From positions 1-45,716 of the forward strand of contig CAYPJU010000050.1 in assembly GCA_964411125.1 (NCBI GenBank): a DNA stretch of 45,716 bases, given 5' to 3'. Position numbers and translations under genes: made by a program. Numbering within the stretch: the first letter of the stretch is position 1; every line of letters starts with the position of its first letter. The DNA is from JBFIHF01 sp964411125 (lineage in GTDB: Bacteria; Myxococcota_A; Bradymonadia; Bradymonadales; Bradymonadaceae). The notes below the pieces were generated by a model. It saw only the letters and a list, made by a program, of their open reading frames with translations. It was not told where the DNA came from and made no database searches. Shown one piece after another: positions 33,812 through 42,301 of this stretch.

Positions 33812-35065
33812 ATGTCCATGCACCGACGAACGTTTCTCAAAGCTGCAGCAGCCGCCGGACTTTCGGTCGCAGCACCCGTAGCTCTCACCCCGCGTGAGGC
33901 ACGAGCCCAGGCTGGAGGGCTTCACGAAGGGCCCTACTACTTCTTCATTCACGCTCGTGGTGGATGGGACCCGACCTCGCTCATGGACCCGAAAGGGGAC
34001 GCGGAGGGGATGAACCGGTACCCGACCGACGGGATTCTGCAGTCGGGCAACATCCGGTACGCGCCGCTCGAGTTCCAGCAGGAGTTCTTCGAGAAGCACT
34101 TCGACAAGACGTTGATCATCAACGGCATCGACATGTCGACGAACGGTCACGAGCAGGGGACGCGCTACACGTTCAGTGGCCGGCTCAACGAAGGGCATCC
34201 GTCGCTCGCCGCGATGATCGCCGCGAAGTCGGGCCCGGCGCTTCCGATGGCGTACATCACCAACGGTGGCTACGACGTCACCAACGGGATCATCGCTCCG
34301 ACTCGCGCCGAGAATGTCGATACGATTCCTCGCATCGCCTACTCGAACAAGATCCGCCCCGACCAGGACGCGCAGTTCCACTCGGACTACGCGATGGAGC
34401 GAATCCGCGCGGCGTCCGACGAGCGACTCGCCGCCGACCAGCAGAAGGTTGCCCTGCCGCACGTCCGCAGCGCGATGGCGGCGCTGCACACCGCGCGGCT
34501 CGGTGAAGCGGAGCTCAAGGACGTCCTGCAGTATCTGCCGCAGGACATGAACGGCAACGGACTTCAGGACCAGGCAGCCGTCGCGCTCGCCGCGTTCCGT
34601 GCGGGCCTCGGTGTCTCGGTGAACATGCAGCGAGGCGGGTTCGACACGCACTCGAACCACGACAACAACCACATCCCCCGGCTGGCCGACATCTTGCGGG
34701 CGGTCGACTACATCTGGGAGAACGCCGAGACGATGGGGATCGCGGACAAGATCGTCGTGGTCGTGGGCTCCGACTTCGGGCGTACGCCGCGATACAACAA
34801 CAACAACGGTAAGGACCACTGGTCGGTGAACTCCATGATGCTGATGGGCGCCGGCATCCCGGGCAACAAGGTCATCGGCGCCTCCGACGAAGGTCATCGC
34901 CCGCTCATGGTGAACCCTCAGTCCCTCGCCCTCGACGAGAACGGAGTTCGCCTGCGACCCGAGCACGTTCACCACTCGTTGCGCAAACTCGCCGGCTTCG
35001 AGCGCGACTCCCTCTCTCTGCAGTTCCCGCTCGACATGCAGGAGACGCTCCCGCTGTTCGGCTGA
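33812..35065 (+). CDS. Tat-exported DUF1501-type protein
   Basis: The product has 417 residues. The N-terminus MSMHRRTFLKAAAAAGLSVA is a twin-arginine signal (HRRTFLK), so it is exported folded. The body is like DUF1501 (alkaline-phosphatase/sulfatase fold): a segment YYFFIHARGGWDPTSLMD near the N-terminus, THSNHDN in the middle and VVVVGSDFGRTPRYNNNNGK followed by DHW, the family signature. AGGAG precedes the start. It is co-transcribed with the heme lipoprotein and closed by a strong terminator. Pairs of this kind have been proposed to act in polymer breakdown, but no biochemical role is proven. Confidence 0.88.
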   Translation: MSMHRRTFLKAAAAAGLSVAAPVALTPREARAQAGGLHEGPYYFFIHARGGWDPTSLMDPKGDAEGMNRYPTDGILQSGNIRYAPLEFQQEFFEKHFDKTLIINGIDMSTNGHEQGTRYTFSGRLNEGHPSLAAMIAAKSGPALPMAYITNGGYDVTNGIIAPTRAENVDTIPRIAYSNKIRPDQDAQFHSDYAMERIRAASDERLAADQQKVALPHVRSAMAALHTARLGEAELKDVLQYLPQDMNGNGLQDQAAVALAAFRAGLGVSVNMQRGGFDTHSNHDNNHIPRLADILRAVDYIWENAETMGIADKIVVVVGSDFGRTPRYNNNNGKDHWSVNSMMLMGAGIPGNKVIGASDEGHRPLMVNPQSLALDENGVRLRPEHVHHSLRKLAGFERDSLSLQFPLDMQETLPLFG

Positions 35066-35088
35066 ACGACGTCATCTCGACGGAAAAG

Positions 35089-35114
35089 GGCAGCCCGCTG
35101 GGGCTGCCTTTTTT
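35089..35114 (+). terminator. Rho-independent terminator
   Basis: Stem GGCAGCCC / GGGCTGCC with a 4-base loop, preceded by A residues and followed by six T. It ends the heme lipoprotein/DUF1501 operon. Confidence 0.92.
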
Positions 35115-35261
35115 CGTCTCTGCAGAATGTTGGGGAACATTCTCTGGTTGGGGGTGTCGAACCATCGACTCCCGCCGACGAGACCCCTCGATGAAACAGC
35201 ACCCTCACCCCGCCTCGAACATCCCGACCTTCGCCCGCCGCCCGCCGATCAGCCGCATCGG

Positions 35262-35290
35262 TGGTCATGCGGCGGCCCAGCGGCTACAAT
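35262..35290 (+). promoter_or_regulatory. Sigma-70-like promoter for the TPR gene
   Basis: TGGTCA (35262-35267), a 17-base spacer, TACAAT (35285-35290). The ATG at 35332 also has a GGAGG, which rejects the longer upstream frame. Confidence 0.5.
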
Positions 35291-35331
35291 CGTCGGACGC
35301 GGCGCACCGGCGACCGCTTCGCGGAGGAAAC

Positions 35332-35967
35332 ATGGCGCCCAAAGGCGGCGGACTTTCAATCGACTGGCACAAGGCGCTGATCCCGATCTCGCTCTTCACG
35401 ATGTTCGTGTTGTGGACGCAGTTCCACGCGCCGGTGTGGGTCCTCGCGCTCTTCTCGCTTTGGATTCCGCTCTACTACATCGCGTACCCCTGGTACCTGC
35501 GGAAGAAGTGGACCGAGTTCGACAAGGCGTTCGCTCAGAAGTTTCAGCAGCAAGACTACCGCGGCCTGCTCGAGTACTACCGGTCACAGTGGTTTCTGCG
35601 GAAGTTCGGGCCGCGCGGCGAGATGCTGTCGAAGCTGGCGTTGATCTACTCGGCGATGGAGAAGTATCGCGAGTCCGAGCAGGTCCTGGAACGCGCGCTC
35701 GACCTCACCCGGCGCGGCAATCGAGACCGTCTCTACTTCAACCTCGCGAACGTGAAGTACGAGCTCGGCAAGTACGACGAGGCCGAACAGATGTACCGCG
35801 CGCTCAAGAAGAGCTCGCCGTACGGACATTCGGTTCAGACCCAACTCGCGCTGATCGACCTGCTGCGGGGAACGCGTACCGACGAAGCCCGGCGGTTCCT
35901 GGAGGCGGAGCGCGAGCAGGCACCTCGGCCGTTGCGGGAGCGCATCGACGCCGCGCTGTCCCGCTGA
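35332..35967 (+). CDS. Membrane-anchored TPR protein
   Basis: The product has 211 residues. GGAGG five bases before the ATG fixes the start. Two adjacent hydrophobic helices (about 16-32 and 36-54) anchor the protein, followed by a helical segment and two to three TPR units (MLSKLALIYSAMEKYRESEQ; LYFNLANVKYELGKYDEAEQ; VQTQLALIDLLRGTRTDEAR). It is likely a cytoplasmic-facing protein-binding scaffold; the partner is unknown. It is convergent with htrA, 16 bases apart. Confidence 0.82.
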   Translation: MAPKGGGLSIDWHKALIPISLFTMFVLWTQFHAPVWVLALFSLWIPLYYIAYPWYLRKKWTEFDKAFAQKFQQQDYRGLLEYYRSQWFLRKFGPRGEMLSKLALIYSAMEKYRESEQVLERALDLTRRGNRDRLYFNLANVKYELGKYDEAEQMYRALKKSSPYGHSVQTQLALIDLLRGTRTDEARRFLEAEREQAPRPLRERIDAALSR

Positions 35968-35983
35968 GAACTGTGGCCGAACA

Positions 35984-37120
35984 CTAGTCGGGGAGGGCGC
36001 CGAGGGTGAGGGGGAGATCGAGCTTTTCTGCGCCGCGCAGGACGGAGAGGCTCACCGTCTTTCCGACCCCTACGTTTCCGGCCAACCACGCCAACTGTTC
36101 CGAGTCTTCGATCGTCGTGCCGTCGAGCGCGAGGATGACGTCGCCGGGCTGCAGCCGAGCCTTGTCGGCAGGGCCCCCTTTGACGATCCGCTTCACGAGC
36201 GCGCCGTTCTCGTCGGGGAGGTCGAGCTCCGCTCGCAGAGCGCCGGGCACGGGGTCGACGTAGATCCCGAGCCAACTGCGCTGGATTCGCCCCCCCTCCC
36301 GAAGTCGGGGCAAGATCTCCTGCACCATGTGGATCGGTATCGCGAAGGCGAGTCCCTGGCCGGCTTCGTTCATCGCGGCGGCGATCCCGATGACCTCCCC
36401 GTCGACGTTGAGGAGGGCACCTCCGGAGTTGCCAGGGTTGATCGATGCATCGGTCTGGATGAAATCCTGGTAACGCAGGCCGCTCAGCGGGAGGGACTTT
36501 CGCCCCGTAGCGCTGACGATGCCGGCGGTGACGGTGCTCGTCAGGCCGAGGGGGTTTCCGATCGCGACGACCCAATCCCCCACTCGCAGTTTTCCGGAGT
36601 CTCCCATCGGGAGCACGGGGAGGTCGTTCGCCCGCTCGAGCTTGAGGAGCGCGATGTCGGTTTTCGGATCGTCTCCCACCAGCGTCGCGGCGAAGCGCCG
36701 GTCGTCGAGCAGGCGGACCTCGATGTCGGTGGCCCCTTTCACGACGTGGTAGTTCGTGAGGACGTACCCGTCGGCGTCGATGATGAAGCCGCTGCCGAGG
36801 CTCTGCGCGACTCGCTTCTCCGGCACGAGCTTGCGAGACGGCGTCATCACGAGGCGGTTCGTCTTCACCTGCTGACGAGTGAAGATGTTGACGACGGCCG
36901 GCCTCGCGCGCTCGACCATGTCGGCGAACCCGCGCGAGACGTCGGATCTCGTCGGTGGTGCCGCGGTCGCGGCGGGCGCGGCATCGGCGACCTTTGCCGG
37001 CTCGGTGTTCTGTGGGGGAGGGGGCTGCTCGCAGGCCGTCGCCCCGACGATCAGGATCGGGACGGTGTACGAGCCCACGGCGGCCATGAATTTTCGCGTC
37101 GTTTCCTTGGCGAATCTCAT
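35984..37120 (-). CDS. HtrA/DegP-type serine protease with one PDZ domain
   Basis: The product has 378 residues. The signal ends at a possible lipobox (GATAC, Cys30), followed by a Pro/Ala-rich linker, so it is probably a lipid-anchored periplasmic protease. The trypsin-like domain has the full triad: His125 in TNYHVVKG, Asp155 in DPKTDIALL, Ser232 in NPGNSGGALL. One PDZ domain follows (GPADKARLQPGDVILALDGT), as in DegS-type enzymes. Expected roles are envelope protein quality control or regulated cleavage. It lies downstream of the DUF1844 operon on the same strand, 76 bases away, with two hairpins between. Confidence 0.93.
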   Translation of the reverse strand: MRFAKETTRKFMAAVGSYTVPILIVGATACEQPPPPQNTEPAKVADAAPAATAAPPTRSDVSRGFADMVERARPAVVNIFTRQQVKTNRLVMTPSRKLVPEKRVAQSLGSGFIIDADGYVLTNYHVVKGATDIEVRLLDDRRFAATLVGDDPKTDIALLKLERANDLPVLPMGDSGKLRVGDWVVAIGNPLGLTSTVTAGIVSATGRKSLPLSGLRYQDFIQTDASINPGNSGGALLNVDGEVIGIAAAMNEAGQGLAFAIPIHMVQEILPRLREGGRIQRSWLGIYVDPVPGALRAELDLPDENGALVKRIVKGGPADKARLQPGDVILALDGTTIEDSEQLAWLAGNVGVGKTVSLSVLRGAEKLDLPLTLGALPD

Positions 37121-37153
37121 GATCGTTCGTTGCCTCGTGGTCGGTGCCCGTCG

Positions 37154-37196
37154 GGTCCCGCCTACGCGGCGGGACCTCGGCCCCGCGATTCGGGGC
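37154..37196 (-). terminator. Two hairpins between the DUF1844 gene and htrA
   Basis: GGTCCCGCC / GGCGGGACC, 9-bp stem, 5-base loop (37154-37176), and GCCCCG / CGGGGC, 6-bp stem (37180-37196), just after the DUF1844 stop. No T-run follows, so they may be attenuators or processing sites rather than a complete terminator. Confidence 0.4.
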
Positions 37197-37607
37197 TCAG
37201 GCGTTCTTCTTCTTCGCGTCGACGAATGCGAGACGCAGCTCGTACAACACCCCACCGATGAGTTGTTCTTCCTCGGTGTCGAGGTTGCCCTGCGTCTTCT
37301 CCTGGATCATCCCGATGATCGCGATCGTCTGCCGGGCCGATTCGAGATCGACCTCCGTGTCGCCGAGCTCGGGATGTTCCACCAGGCCCATCGCGACGTG
37401 CGCGCTGTAGGCGAGGCTGAGGATGAAGTTTCCGAAGTCGATGTCGCTCTCGGGCCCCGAGGAGCCCAGGTGGACACCGCCTCCGGGGAGCTCGTTCACC
37501 TCACGCTCTTCGGCCTCTTGCGCTGCCGCCGGGGCGTCAGCGGCAGGGCGCTTGCGCTTGTCCGTCACGCGAAAGCCCGGCTTTTCGTCTTTCTCTTCGT
37601 CACCCAT
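37197..37607 (-). CDS. DUF1844 protein
   Basis: The product has 136 residues. After a charged, Ala-rich N-terminal part comes the DUF1844 core (DFGNFILSLAYSAHVAMGLV; ARQTIAIIGMIQEKTQGNLD; EEQLIGGVLYELRLAFVDAK), a small all-helical cytoplasmic domain widespread in Myxococcota, Acidobacteria and Planctomycetes. Function is unknown. Its ATG overlaps the stop of the 65-residue gene by one base (TGATG), so the two are translated together. Confidence 0.85.
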   Translation of the reverse strand: MGDEEKDEKPGFRVTDKRKRPAADAPAAAQEAEEREVNELPGGGVHLGSSGPESDIDFGNFILSLAYSAHVAMGLVEHPELGDTEVDLESARQTIAIIGMIQEKTQGNLDTEEEQLIGGVLYELRLAFVDAKKKNA

Positions 37608-37804
37608 CACTCTTCCTCGTCGCTGGCAGCTTCGCTGTCGTCCTTGTCGAAGACGCCTTCGACGAACTCTGCCTCGAGCTTGACCGAGTTGCCTTCGGCG
37701 TCCTCGAGCTCCGCGAGATGCTTCTCGTAGTCCTCGCGGCTCAGCAGGCCTTTCGCCAGGTTCCGCTCCAAAATGCGTACGTCGTAGATTTTCTCTCGTG
37801 CCAT
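37607..37804 (-). CDS. Conserved 65-residue acidic protein
   Basis: Starts at ATG 37804 after GGAG: MAREKIYDVRILERNLAKGL and so on. The N-terminal half is basic and helical, with a short motif ERNLAKGLLSREDYEKHLAE typical of the small proteins placed before DUF1844 genes. The C-terminus is very acidic (DKDDSEAASDEEE). It has no signal peptide. The strict overlap with the DUF1844 gene suggests a two-subunit complex. Confidence 0.75.
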   Translation of the reverse strand: MAREKIYDVRILERNLAKGLLSREDYEKHLAELEDAEGNSVKLEAEFVEGVFDKDDSEAASDEEE

Positions 37805-37834
37805 CGAAATTCTCCGGAGGATGGAAGACGCGCA

Positions 37835-37862
37835 ACTATAAGCGCTGCGCCTCAAACCGCAA
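37835..37862 (-). promoter_or_regulatory. Sigma-70-like promoter of the DUF1844 operon
   Basis: Read on the minus strand: TTGCGG (37857-37862), a 16-base spacer, TATAGT (37835-37840), about 30 bases before the ATG at 37804. Confidence 0.55.
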
Positions 37863-37975
37863 GGGGTGTGGCCCGTCCGACAGGACCGTTTCGGGAATGT
37901 TGGGGTCCGGTCGTGCGTAATTGACACGGAATTGCACAGAATGTGAGCGGTCGTCGGACTTTTCCCCACACGCTC

Positions 37976-38003
37976 TTGAGAAAGCATCCTCATTCTCTAT
38001 CAT
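37976..38003 (+). promoter_or_regulatory. Sigma-70-like promoter of the matrixin operon
   Basis: TTGAGA (37976-37981), a 16-base spacer, TATCAT (37998-38003), both 5 of 6 to consensus. The ATG is at 38043. It is divergent from the DUF1844 promoter. Confidence 0.6.
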
Positions 38004-38042
38004 GTCGCCGCACGTCGTATGCGGTGATTTCGAGGTGAACCC

Positions 38043-38654
38043 ATGTCGTTGACGAAGCACTCTCATCGGGCCCGAACATTCGTGAGCCTGCTGCTGGTAT
38101 CATTCGTGTCTCTCGTGGGCGCCGCGGCGTCGGCGACCGTGATGCTCTACGCCGACCTTGCTCGGCTGGTCGAGCTGTCGGACACCATCGTGCAGGGTCG
38201 CGTCGTCGACCAGCACACGTTCCTCGATCCGAAGACTCGACAGGTCACGACGGAGACGACGGTCGAGGTCGACCACGTCTTCTTCGGTGAGCCGGTCGAG
38301 ACTGTGACGATCAGCCAATGGGGCGGCGAGTACGACGACAAACTGTCGCGTATCCCGGGTGACGCGCTCTTCGATCCGTACGAAGAGGCCGTCCTCTTCC
38401 TCGTGGAGGGGAAAGACCAGTGGGCGGGCAGGAGCTACCTGACCGCGCTCGGCCAGTCGAAGTACACGATGCTTCGCAGCAACGGCGAAATCTCCGTCTT
38501 CCGCAACCTCGGTGACCTCGCCTTCATGGACGTCGCCACCAACGAAATCGAGCCGCGTCGCAGCGAGATCTACGAATACCGAACGTTCGTGGCCGAGCTC
38601 GAAGCGCTGATCGCCGGGATCAAGGGCGCCGACGCCCCGGGAGGTGCCCAGTGA
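38043..38654 (+). CDS. Secreted protein upstream of matrixin
   Basis: The product has 203 residues. Signal peptide ending near AAASA, then one beta-rich domain (LARLVELSDTIVQGRVVDQH; TTETTVEVDHVFFGEPVETV; EEAVLFLVEGKD). The pattern of a 'V-V-x-G-x-V ... T-x-x-x-V-x-x-V-x-x-G' strand set resembles uncharacterised secreted domains often next to matrixins. It may be an inhibitor or chaperone for the protease encoded next; its stop overlaps the matrixin start by four bases (GTGA). Confidence 0.75.
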   Translation: MSLTKHSHRARTFVSLLLVSFVSLVGAAASATVMLYADLARLVELSDTIVQGRVVDQHTFLDPKTRQVTTETTVEVDHVFFGEPVETVTISQWGGEYDDKLSRIPGDALFDPYEEAVLFLVEGKDQWAGRSYLTALGQSKYTMLRSNGEISVFRNLGDLAFMDVATNEIEPRRSEIYEYRTFVAELEALIAGIKGADAPGGAQ

Positions 38655-40180
38655 AGCAGATTCGCTTGATGTGCGCCGTTCTCGCGGCTCTTCTCCTCGT
38701 CCCCGCCTCCGGCTTCGCCTACAGCTACACGTTCACGTGTGGTCCCAGGTGGGCTTCACTGCCTGTCTCCTACTGGATCAACCAGAACGGGTCGGCCGAC
38801 ATCGGGCTGAGCTCGGTGGAGTCGATCATCGAAGACTCGTTTGATGTCTGGGGCGACCCGTGCTGCTCGAACTTTTCGGCGAGCTACCGCGGAACCACGG
38901 CCCTGACGGCCTCGAACAACCAGGGGCGCGTGGTCCTGAGCTGGACCGAGCAGACGTGGAACCCGCAGTGGGGAAGCGTGAACCAGACGATCGGTATCAC
39001 CTTCTCGAGCGTCTACAACAACTGCACGATCGCCGAAGCCCCGATCCTGTTCAACGGTGTCGGTTTCCGATTCACCTCGAATGGCGGCGGCACGGACCTT
39101 CAATCGATCGCCACCCACGAGATTGGCCACATGCTCGGCCTGGGGCACTCGCAGCTCCAGGACGCCACGATGTTCGCCGCCTACGTCGGCGGGACCGGCG
39201 CACGCACGTTGCATCAGGATGATGTCGATGGCGTCTGCTCGCTCTACACCAAGAGCTGCTCGTGCGTCACGAACGGCGACTGCGCCACCGGCGAGGTCTG
39301 CTCGAACCGCCAGTGCATCCCGCGCCCTTGCCAGTCGAACGCCGACTGCGCGAGCGGACTGGAGTGCAACACGGCGAACGGCGAATGCCGCATTCCGCCT
39401 TGCAACTCGGACGCGGACTGCTCGAGCGGGTTCATCTGCAACAACTCGAACATCTGCGTTTCGGCCTGCCCCGTCTGCCGCCAGAACTGCTCGGACAATA
39501 GCGATTGCGGCGCGAACGGCGTCTGCGTCGACGACAATGACGGCGGGTCGATCTGCATCGTGCTGTGCGGGCAGAACTCCGCGTGCCCCGGCGATTCGGT
39601 GTGCTATGCCCTCGATGACGGGCAGGGTGGAACCGTCTACGCCTGCGGTGACCCGAACGCGACGACGTCGCTCTGCACCGACGGCTACGTCTGCGAAGAC
39701 TCCGCGATCGTCGACCAGTGCTCTTCCGACTCGGAGTGCTCGGGCGGCCAGAAATGCCTCAACAGCACGACGGGCAAGCGCTGCCAGAATCCGCCCGACC
39801 CATGCGCGAGCGTCACCTGCGACATCGGTCAGGTCTGCCAGAACGGCACGTGCGTCGACGACGGCAGCGGAACCAACAACCAGACCAACAACGGCGGAAA
39901 CAACGGCACCGGCGGAAACAACGGAACGACCGGCGGGAACAACAACGGGACCACCGCGGGGAACAACTCCACCGGCGGGAACAACGGGACGAGCGACACG
40001 TCCAACCAGGTCGACAAAGACCCGACGATCATCATCTTCCCCGACCCGCCTGCCGCGAACGACCCGGGCGAGAAGAAACCTCGCTGTTCAATGGCGAGCG
40101 GCTCCGGTAGTGTGCCCGCCAGTTTCCTGTTCCTGGGAATTGTCGCGTTCGCGCGACGAAGGTCACGACGACGACGGTAA
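38651..40180 (+). CDS. Matrixin-type metalloprotease with Cys-rich repeats and MYXO-CTERM-like tail
   Basis: The product has 509 residues from a GTG at 38651 with strong GGGAGGTG. Signal peptide, then an M10-like protease domain with the zinc motif HEIGHMLGLGH (His156, Glu157, His160, His166). Residues about 195-410 are five or more Cys-rich modules of the 'C-x-x-D-x-D-C-x-x-G-x-x-C' type. An Asn/Gly/Thr linker follows (NNGTGGNNGTTGG). The end has RCSMASGSGSVPASFLFLGI and an Arg cluster (ARRRSRRRR), a MYXO-CTERM-like sorting tail. It is probably secreted and held at the surface. Confidence 0.92.
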   Translation: MKQIRLMCAVLAALLLVPASGFAYSYTFTCGPRWASLPVSYWINQNGSADIGLSSVESIIEDSFDVWGDPCCSNFSASYRGTTALTASNNQGRVVLSWTEQTWNPQWGSVNQTIGITFSSVYNNCTIAEAPILFNGVGFRFTSNGGGTDLQSIATHEIGHMLGLGHSQLQDATMFAAYVGGTGARTLHQDDVDGVCSLYTKSCSCVTNGDCATGEVCSNRQCIPRPCQSNADCASGLECNTANGECRIPPCNSDADCSSGFICNNSNICVSACPVCRQNCSDNSDCGANGVCVDDNDGGSICIVLCGQNSACPGDSVCYALDDGQGGTVYACGDPNATTSLCTDGYVCEDSAIVDQCSSDSECSGGQKCLNSTTGKRCQNPPDPCASVTCDIGQVCQNGTCVDDGSGTNNQTNNGGNNGTGGNNGTTGGNNNGTTAGNNSTGGNNGTSDTSNQVDKDPTIIIFPDPPAANDPGEKKPRCSMASGSGSVPASFLFLGIVAFARRRSRRRR

Positions 40181-40183
40181 AGC

Positions 40184-40822
40184 ATGGGCGCTCTCCAGGG
40201 TTCGATCTCCTACAAACTATTCTTCGTCGAGGGAGAGCTTCCCTCGGGCTGGAAAGAGGCGTTCTTCGAACGCATCAACCACCGGCGTTTCACGGAACTC
40301 TCGCCGGACGAGGAGGACGAGGAACGCTACGGGTGGGTTCCGATCGACGCTCCGCTCGAGAGCTCGTTCAACCTGGCCAACGTTCTGTACAACTCGTATT
40401 TGAACCTCGGTTTTCGGCGCGACCGCTTCTCGATCCCGACGGAGCGTTTTCGCGCCGAGGTCAAGAAGGTCAGCCACGAGTTCATGAAGCAGAACGAGAT
40501 TCAGAAGCTGACCCGTTTCCAGAAAGAAGACATCACGCGCATGGTCCGCAACGACCTGAAGCGGCGCTCGATCCCGACGATGAAGGTCGTCGACATGAGC
40601 TGGAACCTCGACTCCCACGAGGTTCGCTTCTGGAGCCAGTCCGCGAAGCTCTGTGAGCTCTTCCAGGGCTACTTCGAGGACACCTTCGGGCTGAAGCTGC
40701 TGCCCGCCGGGCCCTACATCAGCGCGATCAACATCGGGCTCGAGCCCGAGCAGGCCGAGCTCCTCGCGACCATCGAGCCGACGAACTTCGTCGAAGGTCG
40801 CGTAGGTATCATGCCCGAATAG
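40184..40822 (+). CDS. RdgC-like protein, N-terminal half
   Basis: The product has 212 residues without signal peptide. From memory it follows the first half of RdgC, a ring-shaped DNA-binding protein that modulates RecA: a strand-rich start, then ERYGWVPIDAPLESSF (compare 'K-x-GWVPP'), a long Lys-rich helix (RAEVKKVSHEFMKQNEIQKL), then VRNDLKRRSIPTMKVVDMSW and the segment EVRFWSQSAKLCELFQGYFE with a GLKLLP end. E. coli RdgC continues for about 140 residues more; here the chain stops and another gene follows. It begins three bases after the matrixin stop. Confidence 0.65.
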   Translation: MGALQGSISYKLFFVEGELPSGWKEAFFERINHRRFTELSPDEEDEERYGWVPIDAPLESSFNLANVLYNSYLNLGFRRDRFSIPTERFRAEVKKVSHEFMKQNEIQKLTRFQKEDITRMVRNDLKRRSIPTMKVVDMSWNLDSHEVRFWSQSAKLCELFQGYFEDTFGLKLLPAGPYISAINIGLEPEQAELLATIEPTNFVEGRVGIMPE

Positions 40823-40850
40823 CAGCTCCCCACATCCAGGAGGACCACGG

Positions 40851-41393
40851 ATGGATCTGATTGATCTCATACAGAGCCGAACTTTCGTCGGCAGCGAATT
40901 CTTGCAGTGGCTCTGGTTTCGCGTCGACTGCCATGACGGCCTGCTGGACGTCGACGGGGTGGGCCGAATCGAAGTCATCTTCGACGACCAGCTCACCCTC
41001 GAAGCGTACATGGCCGAGACGCAGCGAAACGAGCTCCGCGGCGGCTCGCCGGCATACTCGAGAGAGGCTCTGACTGCGATGCGCGAAGGCAAGCGCCCTA
41101 CGAAGGCGAAGCTGCGCATCATCAAAGAAGGACGGGAGTGGGCGTTCACGTTCAAGGCCGAAACCTTCGACATCGCGAGCCTCAAGATTCCGGCGCTCCT
41201 CACCCAGGAAGCCGACGAGCAGTTCTACGAGCGAATGTACCTCATCGAAGAGGTCGAAGAAGTGCTCCACGCGATCTACAAAGAGTTCCTCAAGGAGCGG
41301 CTCTCCGACTCATGGAATCAGCGTTTCATCGGAGCGATGAAGGAGTGGATCGCCTCGGACGAAGACCCCGACAGCGATCTCTACCCGGGCTGA
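40851..41393 (+). CDS. Possible second half of a split RdgC
   Basis: The product has 180 residues. AGGAGG before the ATG gives strong initiation. It begins MDLIDLIQSRTFVGSEFLQW; the part VGSEFLQWLWFRVD, then REALTAMREGKRPTKAKLRI and REWAFTFKAETFDIASLKIP, parallels the C-terminal part of RdgC (E. coli 'LTEWVRSG ... I-x-x-GK-x-x-x-K-x-x-L ... I-x-F'). The rest is helical with an acidic end. It is 28 bases after the RdgC-like gene. An unrelated conserved protein is the alternative; the link needs structure-based comparison. Confidence 0.5.
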   Translation: MDLIDLIQSRTFVGSEFLQWLWFRVDCHDGLLDVDGVGRIEVIFDDQLTLEAYMAETQRNELRGGSPAYSREALTAMREGKRPTKAKLRIIKEGREWAFTFKAETFDIASLKIPALLTQEADEQFYERMYLIEEVEEVLHAIYKEFLKERLSDSWNQRFIGAMKEWIASDEDPDSDLYPG

Positions 41394-41400
41394 GTCGACG

Positions 41401-42264
41401 ATGAGCTTCTTCGAGGCGCTGCTGCTCGCGGTCGTTCAGGGGGCCACCGAGTTCCTCCCGATCTCGAGCTCGGGGCACCTCGTCCTGATGCAGGAGTTCC
41501 TCGGCATCGACGAGCCGATGTTGCTCTTCGACATCGTCTTGCACGTCGGCACGCTCCTCGCCGTCGTCTTCTTCTACCGTGATTCGATCGCCGACATCGT
41601 GCGCGACACCCTCACGGGGCTGCGCGCATTCAGCCGCACGAAGCTCCTCGCCGACTTTTTCGCCGGCGAAGGAACCCGCGTCGCGACTTTCGTCTTTCTC
41701 GCTTCGATCCCGACGGGGTTCATCGGCGTCGCGCTCGAGAGCCTGCTGGATCCGGTCGATGGTGAACGGATCATCACGGCACCGGTCGTCTTCGGCATTC
41801 TGATCCTGAACGGTTTCATCCTCATCTCCCACCGCTGGCTTCGCGAGCGCGACGTTCAACGCGAGGACGGCTTCACGGTCTGGAACCTGACCCTCGGCGC
41901 GGCGCTCCTGATCGGCATCGCGCAGGGGATCGCGGTCGTCCCCGGAATCTCGCGCTCGGGGACGACGATCACGGCGGCGCTGATGCTCGGCGCGGCGCGA
42001 ACCAAATCCGCGCGGTTCTCTTTCCTCCTGTCGATCCCGGCGATCCTTGGCGCGCTCGTCCTCAAGTTCGACCCCGCGGTCTTCGCGGGGAGCGGCGGTC
42101 CCTCCATGGCCGTTTTCGGAATCGCAGCGCTCCTCGCCGCGGTTGTAGGGTACGTGTGTCTCCGGCTGCTGGTCTTGCTGCTGGAGAAAGCGCAATTTCA
42201 CCACTTCGCGTGGTATTGTTGGTTCGTCGGCGCCGCGGGACTCATCGCATACGGTTTGCGTTGA
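41401..42264 (+). CDS. uppP: Undecaprenyl-diphosphate phosphatase
   Basis: The product has 287 residues. It dephosphorylates undecaprenyl pyrophosphate to recycle the lipid carrier for peptidoglycan and polysaccharide synthesis. Multiple transmembrane helices and the two BacA motifs are present: QGATEFLPISSSGHLVL and PGISRSGTTI (with Ser/Arg/Ser). Length is normal. It starts seven bases after the previous stop and so is probably co-transcribed. Overexpression of this family is known to raise bacitracin resistance. Confidence 0.95.
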   Translation: MSFFEALLLAVVQGATEFLPISSSGHLVLMQEFLGIDEPMLLFDIVLHVGTLLAVVFFYRDSIADIVRDTLTGLRAFSRTKLLADFFAGEGTRVATFVFLASIPTGFIGVALESLLDPVDGERIITAPVVFGILILNGFILISHRWLRERDVQREDGFTVWNLTLGAALLIGIAQGIAVVPGISRSGTTITAALMLGAARTKSARFSFLLSIPAILGALVLKFDPAVFAGSGGPSMAVFGIAALLAAVVGYVCLRLLVLLLEKAQFHHFAWYCWFVGAAGLIAYGLR

Positions 42265-42301
42265 GGTCGCGCGACCCGCGACTCGAAACGAGCAGAACCC
42301 G

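Noticed and set aside
37921..37943. TTGACA as the -35 box of the matrixin operon
   Set aside because: No -10 box at a suitable distance; the TTGAGA/TATCAT pair downstream fits better.
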